Source: Castor canadensis (Eukaryota > Chordata > Mammalia > Rodentia > Castoridae). Taken from it: a stretch of DNA of 64,000 nt. The translations under genes and the position numbers were made by a program. Below the pieces are notes generated by a model, which saw only the letters and a list, made by a program, of their open reading frames with translations, was not told where the DNA came from and searched no databases. The stretch is from assembly GCF_047511655.1 (NCBI RefSeq), contig NC_133389.1, positions 127,355,973 to 127,419,972 on the forward strand. Direction: 5' to 3'. Positions 1-11,095 of the stretch are shown piece by piece (position 1 is the first letter of the stretch; the number at the start of each line of letters is the position of its first letter).

Positions 1-640
1 CTAAAAGGATGGAGGGAGATATACTATGTTAACAGAAACCAAATAAAGCTGGAGTATCTACATTAATTTCACATAAGCATATTTCAGAGCAAGGATAATT
101 ATCAAGGCTACAGGGAGGCACTACATAATGGTAAAGGGGTCAATTCTCCAAGAAGACACAATGTTCCCAAATATAATCCCAATACAAATATGTATGCACC
201 TATGAACAGAGTATTAAAATTTGTGAAGCAAAAACTGATAGAACTGCATTTAGAAACAGGCAAACTCACTATTCCATTTGGAGACTTCAACATCCCTCTA
301 CTAATAACCTACAGATCTAGCAGGCAGAAAACCAGGACATAGTGAATTGATCCATCAACCGCATCTAGCTGACATTTACAGAAAACTTCATCTAGCAGCA
401 GCAGAATACACATTTCTCTCACATTCATATACAGTATTTACCAAAAAGACAACATTGTAGGCCATATAACAAAACACCTTAATAGATGTAAAAGAATGGA
501 AGTAATACACAATAGAATCAAGCTCAGACTACAGTAGGAATAAACTAGAAATCAGTAGCAAAAAAGTAGCTAGAAAATCCCAAAATATTTGGAGATTAAT
601 TCACACAGTTAAATAACATGTGTCAAGAAGTCTCAAGAGA
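1..640 (+). mobile_element. L1 ORF2 remnant
   Basis: Matches the L1 ORF2 endonuclease region as remembered (TTGGAGACTTCAACA-like motif near 278, CCCAAAATATTTGGAGATTA near 579). Many frame breaks; nonfunctional. Confidence 0.8.
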
Positions 641-650
641 GAGTAAGTCT

Positions 651-832
651 TTTTTTGGGGAGGAGGCGGTGTACTGGGGGTTGAACTCAGGGCCTACACC
701 TTGAGCCACTCCAGCAGCCTTATTGTGATAGGTTTTGTTTGAGATAGGGTCTTGTGAACTATTTGCCCAGGGTGGCTTTGAACCAGAATCCTCCTGATCT
801 CTGCCTCCTGAGTAGTGAGGATTATAGGCGAG
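651..832 (-). repeat. B1-ID dimer SINE
   Basis: Reverse-complement of the common local dimer: a B1 monomer (GTGGCTCA... box, GGAGGCAGAGATCAGGAGG) followed by an ID-like unit (AGTGGCTCAAG..., GAGTTCAA) and a short A-tail. Confidence 0.85.
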
Positions 833-869
833 AGTAAAAAGTATTTTGAACTAATATCTGTTATTCATG

Positions 870-1436
870 TCATGTGAATAGCATAGACCTTATAGTTTTG
901 TTAATGAGGTAACTCATCGTAGCATACTAAGATAGGTCCTGCTGAGGGGATAACGCCAGCTGGGTGGCAGGATACGCCAGAAAGACAAACTGTGTGATTA
1001 GATAGTTGGGCTTTGAGCCAAGTTATGGCAAACCTCTGGGGAGGGAAGATGGGCTGGAGATTGAGTTCAATCACATGACACATGATTCAGTCAGTCATGC
1101 CTATGTAATTAAACTCCAATTAAAATCTCAGGACAGGACTGGAGATGTTCAACTTTGCAAGTGAGAAGCCCTCAGTTCAAACCCCCTCCCATCCAAAAAA
1201 ACCAAAAACCAAAAATCAAAAACCCTTTGGATGGTTTGGGTGAGCTTCCCTGGTTAATAGGACCCTTAGCATATTGTGACTCACTAATGTACATGGAGGG
1301 TGTGACAGTCCTGAATTCTATGGGGAGTACACACTGGAAGTCTCACGTCTGGGACCTTCCTAGACCTCATCCTACATACCTCTTCTTTTGGCTAGTCATG
1401 ATTTATATCCTTTTTGCCACAATAAAACTTTAATCA
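870..1436 (+). mobile_element. LTR-like remnant split by an ID-type SINE
   Basis: The 3' end (about 1380-1436: CTTCTTTTGGCTAGTCATGA, then CAATAAAACTTTAATCATAG) resembles LTR ends of the ERVL group. An ID-like unit with A-rich tail occupies about 1131-1225. Family not certain; no coding capacity seen. Confidence 0.4.
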
Positions 1437-1437
1437 T

Positions 1438-1640
1438 AGCCGGGTACCGGTGGCTCATGCCTATAATCCTAGCTACTCTGGAGGCAGAGATCAGGAGGAT
1501 CCTGGTTCAAAGCCAGCCCGGGCAAATAGTTCACAAGACCCTGTATCAGAAAAAAACTATTACAAAAAAAGGGCTGATGGAGTGGTTCAGGGTGAAGGCC
1601 CTGAGTTCAAAGCCTAGTACTACAAAAACAAAAACAAAAT
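1438..1640 (+). repeat. B1-ID dimer SINE
   Basis: CCGGGTACCGGTGGCTCATG start, 10-A/K-rich linker, GGGCTGATGGAGTGG ID half, ending in (CAAAA)n. Confidence 0.88.
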
Positions 1641-1782
1641 GCAAAATCTTATCTAAAGAAAAGTATAAAAAATAGAATTTTGCTTTGTTTTGTGCAAACA
1701 ACCTGACGTACTAATTTGTCTTATAGGTACCTATCCATAAACTCGTATTTCTTGTGAGCTGGCATTTTTAATTATTATAAGA

Positions 1783-1810
1783 CTATTATTATATTATTAT
1801 TATTATAAGA
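1783..1810. repeat. (TTA)n simple repeat
   Basis: Interrupted TTA/ATT triplet run. Confidence 0.7.
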
Positions 1811-2030
1811 GTCTACTATGGGTGTGTGATTAAGAATAGGAAAATACATTTGATGGAACGTCCAGAATAGACAAATCCATAGACAGAAAACAGATTAGTT
1901 GCCTGCAGCTGGGGACTTGGGGGTGAGAGCTAAGCAGTGTGGGGTTTCTCTTTGGGGTATCAAAAATGTTCTAAAACTGACTGGTCATAGAGGTACAACT
2001 CTGTAAATATACTAAAAACCATTGAATTGT

Positions 2031-2115
2031 TTTTTTTTTTTTTTTTAATTTGGTGGTACTAGGTTCAGGCTTGTGAGGCAGGTGCTCTTCCATTTGAGCT
2101 ACACCTCCAGCCCTG
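2031..2115 (-). repeat. ID-type SINE monomer
   Basis: T16 run (tail) followed by reversed ID unit ending CACCTCCAGCCC. Confidence 0.8.
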
Positions 2116-2653
2116 AATTATACATTTTAAATGGGTAAATTAAAACTCAATAATTCTACTAAAGAAATAAAGAAATACTTGCTCTGTTGAAGTATCTTAC
2201 TGGATTTTTTTTTTAAAAGATGCTTAATTTTAATATACATTAAAAACACAAGTAACTGACAGATGCTAAGAGAGTGACAAAAAATAAGGGCTACAGAACA
2301 TAGATAAAAGGCATGTGGGCTACCCATTTAATATGCTGCATAATAAAACTATTTTATAAAAATTCAGTTACCATTGAAGCTTTTACAGATAATTTTGATG
2401 TGTCTAGAGTGGATGGAAACTTGTAAGTTAAGATGATCTTATCAGCAGAAAAGATATTCTAAACCAGCTTAGCCCAAAGAAGCATTTTGATTGCCTAATT
2501 TAACTTTGTAAAGGAGAAGTAAATCTTATAGCTGGTCTCTGTAAACCTCACAGCTGGAACATTCTAACAGCACCTTGCAGTTTCCAGTGATCAAAGTAAG
2601 TTACTTTATATACTAAACTAAGAATTTCATAATAGAAATAATGTAACACCAGG

Positions 2654-2746
2654 GGGTGTGGTTATCATGAAATAATTACACTCCTGGGAGATTACAGGCA
2701 CAAGGCTGTACCCCAGGGGTGTGATTATCCCATGATAACCACAGCC
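2654..2746. repeat. 36-bp imperfect inverted repeat (hairpin)
   Basis: Arms 2654-2689 and 2711-2746 pair at 30 of 36 positions around a 21-nt loop. The centre of the stem is GTGGTTATCATG against CATGATAACCAC. Could be a MITE-type DNA transposon or an old conserved hairpin repeat. Confidence 0.75.
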
Positions 2747-3317
2747 ACTGAAATTGCCTTATTGCAAAAATAATCTCTATTCACTGGTGAGACATTATTC
2801 AATAGGTGATTTTTTTTAAATGAAAAGATTTTTTTTTTAGCTTGAATCAGCAAGTGGATTAGGAAATTGGTCAGTTTACTTTTCATTGCATTCAAATTCA
2901 GAATACAACATCATTATTTGCTTTCTTATTTGATATGGTACAGTTCTGATTTTGTTTTTGAGAAGCCTTTAAGAGTTTCCATTAGCTTTAGTTAAATACT
3001 ACTACTACATTCAGGTCAAACTTTAGAGGCATTATTGGCTGAGCAACATAATTTAAAATAATTTATTTGCTATGTATAATTTAATTCTTCTAAAACAATA
3101 TTCATTTAAAATTTATAAATGTAATTTACCTTCACTGTTGGAAATACAGATAAGCAAAAAGATGAAACAAAACATCTTAGACAATCCTACTCCCCTAAAC
3201 AATCACTGTTAATATTTTGGTCTATCTCCCTCAAACCTTTCACTACAAGTATGTTTCTCTGTCTATATGTTTACCTAAAGATACAGAGAAATACAAATGT
3301 AATTACTATGTATGTAT

Positions 3318-3393
3318 TTAATTTTATCAGTGCTGGGAATTGAACACAAGTCTTCATTGCATGCCAGGCAAGTGCCTACCACTGAGCTACTCT
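3318..3393 (-). repeat. ID SINE monomer
   Basis: Reversed ID body (GTGCTGGGAATTGAACACAA to CACTGAGCTAC). Confidence 0.8.
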
Positions 3394-3545
3394 TTTTTTT
3401 TTAATTTTTATTTATTTCTAACTTTTTAAAAATCATTAATAGTACAAGGGAGTAGCACTGTGAAAATTTCATAGATGTGCACAGTGTAGTTTGAACAAGC
3501 TCGCCCTTTCCATTAGATTCTCTTAGTCCCCCTCTCTCTCCTCCC
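3394..3545 (-). mobile_element. L1 3'UTR-like fragment
   Basis: T/A-rich head followed by a GTGCACAGTGTAG segment and a pyrimidine-rich end, like reversed rodent L1 3'UTR. Weak match. Confidence 0.4.
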
Positions 3546-3546
3546 T

Positions 3547-3752
3547 CCTTTTTTTTTTTTTGTTTTGCAGTACTGGGGCTTGAACTCAGGACCTACACCT
3601 TGAGCCACTCCACTAACCCATTTTTGTGAAGGGTTTTTTTCAAAACAGGGTCTCTCAAACTATTTGCCTGGGCTGGCTTTGAACCACGATCCTCCTGATT
3701 TCTGCTTCCTGAGTAGCTTGGATTACAGGCGTGAGCCACTAGTGCCTGGCTT
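3547..3752 (-). repeat. B1-ID dimer SINE
   Basis: T-run, reversed ID half, TTTTTGTGAAGGG linker, reversed B1 half ending GCCTGGC. Confidence 0.88.
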
Positions 3753-4250
3753 GCTTTGGTTATTTTTGAGATAAGAGTCTTGCTTTATACCGGGCCAGCC
3801 TGGACTGCGACCCTCCTGTTTGTGCTTCCCTGTGTAGCTAGGATGGCAGGGACACAAAACCTTACCCAGCCATGGGTTGAGATGGGATCTTGTGAACTTT
3901 TTGCCAGTGCTGGCCTTGAACCATGATCCTCCCAATTTCCTCCTCCCCAGTAGCTAGGATTATATATGAGCCCCCATGCTCAGCCCCTACTGTATTATAA
4001 CTTGTTTGTTTTTTCCTTTGGTGGTACTGGGGTTTGAAACTCAGAGCTTCACACTTGCTAGGAAGGCGCTCTACCATGTGAGCCACACAGCCAAACCTGT
4101 TTTTTTAATTTGATCAAATGTTGTAAACAATGTCCATATCATTAGGAAATCTTTGTATTTTTTTTTTGTGGGGGAGGTGGTACTAGAATTTGAACTCAGG
4201 GCTCTGTACTTGCTAGGCTGGTGCTCTACCACTTCACGCCTCCAGCCCAC
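3753..4250 (-). repeat. SINE cluster: B1-B1, then two ID units
   Basis: Reversed B1 pieces to about 3987, an ID unit at about 4005-4097 and a second with its own T9 tail at about 4155-4250. Probably separate insertions. Confidence 0.75.
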
Positions 4251-4574
4251 TTCATATCATTTTAATAGCTACACAGTATAGCATTCCATTATAACAATGT
4301 TCACATTTATTCACTTACTATTTTTTATTACTTAGGTATTCTCTGCCTCTCTTTCAAAATCTTTTTCTCTATTATGCATAATCCTTTGTGCCTAAATCTT
4401 TAGGACTTATCTATGATTATTTCCTTAGGATAAATTTATGACTTTACAATAAGCTTCATAATTTAAACAGAAAAAGGCATCATCTTACCAAATCTTCAAT
4501 TGTTCTCATACACAACTTAAGCTGATTGTTTTCAACCTTGACAGTATATCAGAAACAGATCAAGGACTTTCTTT

Positions 4575-4708
4575 TTCTTCTTTACATTTTGGGTGGAGGG
4601 ACAGACAGAATAGGCTTACTATATAGTCTGGGCTGGCCCCAAACTTGTGATCCTCCTGCCTAGCTTCCTGAGTGCTGAGATTACATGTGTGACTACCATG
4701 CTAGAACA
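4575..4708 (-). repeat. B1 monomer
   Basis: Reversed B1: CTATATAGTCTGGGCTGGCC through GAGTGCTGAGATTACATG. Confidence 0.75.
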
Positions 4709-5298
4709 GGAACTTTCATCATCTCATGTATATCATAGATGTACAAATGTACTGACCTATTTTTAATCACAATTTTATCAGAGCTCAGTATCTTTAGATA
4801 TTCTCAGATAAGATACAGGATTTAAGAAATTAAAGTACTAGTATTTACTAGCACTTGTTCTTAAATTTATACCTTTTCAGTTTGAAATGAAAAGGTGAAA
4901 ATGGAAATTTCTCTAACAGCTTATTCTATAAAGATTGAGGCAAAGTGTTAATTCAGTTTTCTAGTTATTTCTTATCACAAATACAGCCTTTACAACACAC
5001 CAGTAACCCTCTGCTTTCTTTACTGTTCCGATTATTCTGAAAATAAATTTAATACAGGAATATAAAGGAAAACATTAGTGTTCTGAAACAAATCATGTGA
5101 GATTCAATATTTGAAAAGCCTAAATTTTAAGATTCTTTTCCAATTTTAATCATACATTTTAATATAAAAGAAAACTGTAATTTCATGAAAACAGTTAACA
5201 TATTAACTATTTTCATTTTTCCTGGTGCCCTTCCAGTCCTAATTTATATGCAGGTAGTTTTATATTAGAATCAGAATCACAGTGCAGATTCAATAAGT

Positions 5299-5515
5299 AT
5301 TTTTTTTTTTGATGGGACTGGGGTTTGAACTCAGGACTTCTCACTTGCAAAGCAGACACTCTACCATTTCAGCCATACCTCTAGTCCATTTTGCTGTATT
5401 TATTTTGGAGATGGTATCTCTGGAACTATTTGCCTAGGATGGCCTCCAACTGTGATCTCCTAATTTCACCTTCCCAAGTATCTAGGATTATAGACGTGAG
5501 CCACCAGTGCCCGGC
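5299..5515 (-). repeat. B1-ID dimer SINE
   Basis: T10, reversed ID (CTTGCAAAGCAGACACTCTA), reversed B1 ending CAGTGCCCGGC. Confidence 0.87.
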
Positions 5516-6389
5516 TTCAAATATTATTCTTTAGTTCACTTAACATATTGAGTTTATCAGGTCATTCCTCTAGTACTAGATAATTAGATTGCTAGTAAGA
5601 AATGATGTTGAAAACATGCTCCTGCTTACTTAAAACAAAAAATCCATTTTCAATACATTATTCTATTTCCTTTTCCTCCATACTATACTTCTTCCAGAAA
5701 CAAGCCCCACATTTCGCCAAATTCCATAGTATCAATTTTGCTTACAACAGCTTTCTCAAACTTTCAGATCACAAACATCATCTGGGTGTAACAGTCTGAC
5801 TTCTCTCTGGACTTTCATTTAACAGCCTTCTGGTATAGTGTATTTGGAACCAATAATGAAACAAAATCCTTAAGTGATTCCTTACTTTGGGTAAGTTTAG
5901 GAAACACAGGCTGAATGGCCAAGCTCTTTTTTTTGTCCAGCCTTTTAAGAGCCATTCCAGTGTGAAATCATCCAAGCCAAGTTTTCTGTGCTTACATTTT
6001 AATTCTGATTATTATTTTTTTTTGGTCAAACATTCTGTCCACCTGTCTAAATTTTAATTCTCCAAAAGTCACTTTTAGTTCCACCTTCTCTGTCAACTAC
6101 CTAATTTGTCTATTACTCTCTATTAAGTAGATTATTATATAATCTAGTTCGGTTTTTTTGACCAGATTATAAACAGGGAGCTATTACAGTCTGTTTCTTA
6201 TGTGACATGTTAATGTTCCTGATTAGATTGTAAACTAAGGGTAGAGCCTATATCTTCTATGAATTTAGAACATAAAGTTTAAAAAACCCCAAAGTTTACT
6301 AGATGAACTATGTCAAATACATAGTTCCCAAATGTAATTCTTTGAAGAGGTAAACAAGGAATTAGTTCTAAGAATTTTCAAATAGGGCT

Positions 6390-6478
6390 CTTTTTTTGTG
6401 TGTGTGGGCTGTGGGGATGGACTAAGGATTAAACCCAGGGCTTCAATACTCTGTTACTGGTTTATGCTCCCAGCCCTA
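6390..6478 (-). repeat. ID-type SINE
   Basis: T/TG-rich start and reversed ID body ending CCCAGCCC; diverged. Confidence 0.6.
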
Positions 6479-6687
6479 CATGGAGGGCTCTTAAATCCCT
6501 GAATGCCTCACAGTTTCCAGATTATCTTCACACAATTTTTATATATACTGCTTAACTTTGTAACACTTGATACATTCTGGTATATCCTTACACATCAATA
6601 GTTATAGTCATGCATATATATTTTATGGCTGTATGGTATTCCACTTTTTAGGGACACACCATAATTTTATTGTTTTTTTTTAAAAAA

Positions 6688-7030
6688 CACAAAGTGCCTA
6701 TTATGTGTCAGGCACTATTTCAAGCACTATACATATGGTAACTTATTCACTTTTCTTAACAACCTTAGGAGGTAGGTACTATTAGTTTTATAGACATCAG
6801 CAAACTCAGTCAGAGAGAGATTAAATAGCTTGTTTAAAGTTACAAAGCTATTAAGTAGCATAGTGTGAAGTTCCAAACCACTAGGCATCGATGTAGCTCC
6901 GTAGCCTCTCAGTCTACATTTTTTTTTTTTTGGTGGTAAGTGTTTGAATTCAGGATCTTGCACTTTGCTAGGCCGAAGCCTCGCCCCCAGCTCTTCAGTC
7001 TGCTCTTAATCCCCAGACACTTAACCACTG
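6688..7030 (+). repeat. MIR, split by an ID-type insertion
   Basis: MIR landmarks: GTGTCAGGCACTATTTCAAG, GGAGGTAGGTACTATTA, then after the insert CTTAACCACTGAGTA. A reversed ID unit with a T-run sits inside at about 6918-6998. Confidence 0.8.
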
Positions 7031-7532
7031 AGTATAGAGCCTCTCGGAACTGACAGTTCCCTCTGTAGAAAAGGCTTTCTTTTTCCTGAGTTTCCAAATG
7101 CTTTCCCTGCAGATTTTGTATGGCTGCATCCTTCCTGACATTTATGTCTCAGCTTAACATCACTCCTCAGAGGGGCTTTTCTTGACTATTTAATCTAAAG
7201 CAACTCCCATATAGTGATTTCTTATCACAATATCAAATTTTCATCACAGAACTCATAAATACCAGGCATTTATTAGTTTATTTTGTGTCATTACCAAAAT
7301 AGTAAAAGCAATGATCTTTTCTTTCTTGTTTGACATTGTATTTCTAAAGCCTAGAAAAATGCCACAGGGTAAGTATTCCATAAGTGATTATTAAACAAAT
7401 GAGTTTATTTTACTAACCCCTTACTAGACATTTGGGTTGCTTCTAATCTTTTACTATAAATCTTTGAGCATCTGCCCTATCACTTTTTAAAAAATTGTAA
7501 GTTACTGGATGGTGAATTTCTAGAGACCTGTA

Positions 7533-7642
7533 TGGGGGCTGGTAGAGTACTCAGGTGGTAGAGTGCCTGCCTAGCAAGCCTAGAAGCATGAAGCACTGAG
7601 TTCAAGCCCCAGGACCACCAAAAAAAAAAAAAAAAAAAAAGA
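7533..7642 (+). repeat. ID-type SINE monomer with A22 tail
   Basis: GGTGGTAGAGTGCCTGCCTA, GAGTTCAAGCCCCAG and a long pure A-tail at 7620-7640, suggesting a fairly recent insertion. Confidence 0.87.
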
Positions 7643-7799
7643 AGGCATGCATATTTTTAAAGCTTTTCATACATATTGAAAGGCTGCTCAAATTTATCAA
7701 CAGAGAATTAAAATGTTCATTTTACAACACTTGCTCTAATACTCGATATATAGCTCTTTCAAATCTTTGCCAGATTTCACAGGCAAAAAAGAGACAATA

Positions 7800-8005
7800 T
7801 AGCCGGATGCTGGTGGCTCACACCTGTAATCTTAAGCTATTTAGGAGGCAGAGATCAGGAGGTTTGTGGTTTGAAGCCAGCCCAGGCAAATAGTTTGGGA
7901 GACCCTATCTTGAAAAAACCCACACACAAAAATAGGGCTACTGGAATGGCTCAAAGTGTAGGCCCTGGGTTCAAACACCAGTGCTGCCAAAAAAAAAAAA
8001 AGAGG
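7800..8005 (+). repeat. B1-ID dimer SINE
   Basis: GCCGGATGCTGGTGGCTCAC start; ID half from GGGCTACTGGAATGGCTCAA; A12 tail. Confidence 0.88.
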
Positions 8006-8572
8006 ACAATATATTTTAATTTTCATTTATTTGTTTATTAATGTGGAAAATGTTCTCACATATTCAAATGATCATTTGGATTCCTCCTTTTGTAAAGCAT
8101 CTATATTTATGTCCTTTTCTCATTCATGTTCATGTGTTCATCTTTTTTATACTGATCTGAAGGATCAGTTCTGCAAAAAAATATTAATAAAAATTAAAAA
8201 ATAGGAATAACCTCATGAACAAAAAAATCATACTATTTGAATGAAGATAATGCTTTTTTTTTTACCCTCTTTCACCTCAGTGCTCAATTTATTTGTAAGG
8301 CAGAAAGAAGCTCTAATTTGTAGGCTTTTTAAGTTTGGTTGCACATAGGATTAAAATTTAATTTTTCTACTTCATTCACTTGATTTTGAAAAAGCTTATT
8401 TGACTGGAGAATAGTTCTACAGTAAAACCCTACCATAAATAGGGTATAAACTGAATGATAAAAATAGACATAAATTAGGGCAGGAGAAGAGCCAATAAGC
8501 AGCTGCATTATTTCTGAATTCACATAGTTTTGTGGTCTGTGACTATGGAGTTTAATTGTTTTCAGTACATTT

Positions 8573-8680
8573 AAAAAAAGGTTAACTATGCCTGAAACTT
8601 GGTGTAGGGGGGAGCAGGGTGAAGAAATGACTCAAACAATGTATGCACATGTAAATAAATTAAAAAAAAAAGGTTAACTA
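8573..8680 (+). mobile_element. Severely 5'-truncated L1 3' tail with TSD
   Basis: About 80 bp of the local L1 3' end (GAAATGACTCAAACAATGTA, then GCACATGTAAATAAA, A-tail) between copies of AAAAAAAGGTTAACTA (8573-8588 and about 8665-8680). Confidence 0.8.
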
Positions 8681-9636
8681 GTACAAGTTCTTTTGGTTGT
8701 TAGTAAACTTCCTAATAGAGACACAAGAGAAATTAGACCTATTTGATTATGAAAAGAAAGGGCTAAGTCTGGTGTCTATCCTATTCACTCTCTCAGAAGC
8801 ATGGTCAGAGTAGGACATGGCTGGGGAACATAGACAGTTACCACTCTGCCTACCCCAAACCAACCCATGAGTCATGAATTTGTCAGGGAAGAACAAAGTT
8901 GAAGTAAAGGAAAATATAAAAAAGATGCAACCCTTGCAGAAAAGAGAACATGCTTTTAGGTTATAATAACAGGTATCAGTGACTAATGAAGTAAGTGGTC
9001 AGAAATACTTGAGTCAATGGAGTCTTGGTATATGACCTACTCTATTCCATTTTCTTTGGGGTTTTATCTCCTTTGGGGCCTTTCTCCCTTCTTCTGTGAT
9101 TTGAATGGGGACAGGGGACAAAAGAGAATTAGCTATATGGGTTTTATGTGGCTCCAGCGGGAAGCACATTTGTCAGAAGTTGCCAGGCCAAAATCAGTAC
9201 CAATATTGTCTCACTATTGAATAAATACATTTTTCTTCTCTCAAAAGATGGTTTCTTAATCTATTTTAGAGCAATAAGGATTTTTAAAAAATCAATCCTA
9301 ATATTTTATCTGCATCCTTCCTCTACTAATTCTAACACCTTTAGCGCTATTAAAGAGATCGTATCAAACTTAACAATGGATCTAATTTCTAAAATCCTAA
9401 TATGAAAATTGGTATCTTGACTCCTACAGCTTGAATTCGGCTTTCTGGAAGCAGGATCTGCTTAGCTACAGAAGAGGGAAAGGTTTATATGCTGACTGAA
9501 GGTGAACCTTGGACTAGGATTGAAATGATGGTAGAAGTCACAGGGAGTTTGAAGAGGTACTTCAGAGGGCCTAGAGACTGAGAAGAAGGAGCCTTATACC
9601 CAGAATCACTTGTTTTAATACAAGTTGTTGTTTTAA

Positions 9637-9664
9637 TACAACATACAACATATTGTATGTTGTA
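9637..9664. repeat. 12-bp perfect inverted repeat
   Basis: TACAACATACAA, 4-nt loop CATA, then its exact reverse complement. Adjacent TTGTTTTAATACAA occurs twice (from about 9610). Confidence 0.8.
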
Positions 9665-9747
9665 GGTCTGCATGTAACATTTCTGTAAAAAAGAGGAGAT
9701 GACGGTGTTGAAGAAGAAAAGATTCTCAAACTGCTTAAAAATGTGAT

Positions 9748-9930
9748 AAAAGGACTGGTGGCTCAAGAACTTGCCTAGTGAGAGGCCCTGAGTTCAAAAC
9801 TTAGCTCCAAAACAAACAAAAAGTGATGAAAACATGAGTTATACTATTATCCTTATTTTAAAATCAGGAGTTGAAGCTCATAAAAGTGAAATGATTTGCT
9901 TAAGTTTACAGCATTAAACAGATGTTTTTT
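9748..9930 (+). repeat. ID-type SINE, then MIR fragment
   Basis: ID-like unit 9748-9825 (CCTGAGTTCAAAACTTAG, CAAAA tail). The following 9838-9930 resembles the MIR core (TTATTTTAAAATCAGGAGTT). Confidence 0.6.
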
Positions 9931-10061
9931 CTATTATCTACTATGAGTTAGGGTTCGATTAGTATGTTTGTCTCAATAAAGGCACTGATGAATTTGAAAA
10001 TATCTTCAGTATCTTTTTATATAAAGAATCAAAATTATGCAAACCAAATTAGAACAATTAT

Positions 10062-10283
10062 TATTATTATTTTTGGCAGTACTGAGGTTTGAACTCAGGA
10101 CCTCATTCTTGGTAGGCAAGTGCTCTACTGCCTGAGCCACTCTGCCAGTCCTTCTTTGTATTGGGTATTTTCGAGTTAGGGTCTCACAAACTATTTGCCT
10201 GCGGCTGGTTTCAAACCACAATCCTCCTGATTTCTGCCTCCTGAATAGCTAGGATTATAGGAATGAGCCACTGGTACCCGGCT
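10062..10283 (-). repeat. B1-ID dimer SINE
   Basis: (ATT)n head, reversed ID (GGCAGTACTGAGGTTTGAAC), reversed B1 ending GGTACCCGGC. Confidence 0.88.
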
Positions 10284-10349
10284 TAACAATTATTCTAAAG
10301 TAGACAGTAATATGCAGGAAAATAAATAATTGACAAGTAAAAACCAATT

Positions 10350-10438
10350 TTTGTTGTTGTTTAGCAGTGCTCAGGATTGAAGCTGGGGCCTTGCACATGC
10401 TGTGCAAGAGCTCTGCACTGAATTACACCTCAGCCCCA
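10350..10438 (-). repeat. ID SINE monomer
   Basis: TTTTTGTTGTTGTTT tail then reversed ID ending CAGCCCC. Confidence 0.75.
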
Positions 10439-10732
10439 AACCAATTTTAACATGTTTAACATTTTTGGTATACTCAATTTTAAAGTTTTTAATCTGTGAA
10501 CTAAAGAGAAATGATTGCTGAGGCCCTCAGTTCAGTCTATTTTTACAATTTTATCTAGATATGAAATTAATTCTTTCTTTCCCTTCTAATTTTATGCTAT
10601 GAGCTTGATAAACTACATTTAATGTATCTTACTTTTTAAAATTAAGTTCATAGGGCTTTGCCTGGAAAAGTTAAATTTAGCCGTACTACACAGCATTTCA
10701 AATTCGACACATGATCAGTTTCCCACTGATGT

Positions 10733-10815
10733 TTTTTCTATTGTGGTACTGGGTGGGGACAAAGATGGGGCCCTATATAAACTAGACAAGTGCTCTACAC
10801 TGAGCTTTAGTCCCA
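10733..10815 (-). repeat. ID-like SINE, diverged
   Basis: Reversed ID body (GTGGTACTGGGTGGGGAC to GCTTTAGTCCCACCC). Ends about 160 nt from CIR1 exon 7. Confidence 0.55.
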
Positions 10816-10977
10816 CCCTGATCATCATATTTTGGGAATGAATCTTAGTCCAAAAAATTTAAACCCCAGTAAAACAAAACAAAACAAAACACTACCCAGA
10901 GTAAAGGAAAATGTTGTTATTTTATCTTTCTTTGTTTGTCTAAATTCTAAGACAAATAAATCATGTCTAGTGCTTAC

Positions 10978-11095
10978 CTGAGCCATCAGTGGGAACTGAG
11001 CTTGCATTGATTCCAGAAAGACCAAACAGAGGACATTCTCGATCTGTGTTGACATGACCCCATTTGTGACATTTAATGCACCTCACATTTCGAAC
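10978..11095 (-). CDS. CIR1: CIR1 coding exon 7, zinc-knuckle exon
   Basis: 118 nt, residues 123-161 ([20 protein letters not shown] onward, ending PTDGS). It carries CX2CX4HX6C (C128, C131, H136, C143), a zinc-knuckle-like cluster. Acceptor GCTCAG|GTTCG, donor GGCTCAG|GTAAGC. No further CIR1 exon was found between here and position 1. Confidence 0.96.

Larger units (their letters stand above)
1..10977 (-). other. CIR1: Presumed CIR1 intron 7 (incomplete)
   Basis: No coding exon was recognised. I looked on the minus strand for the expected next CIR1 segment, which is Lys-rich and acidic, and did not see it. The stretch is mostly retroelements, listed separately, between AT-rich single-copy-looking DNA such as 2120-2650, 2750-3310, 4710-5290, 5520-6380, 7030-7530 and 8010-8570. 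Confidence 0.7.
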
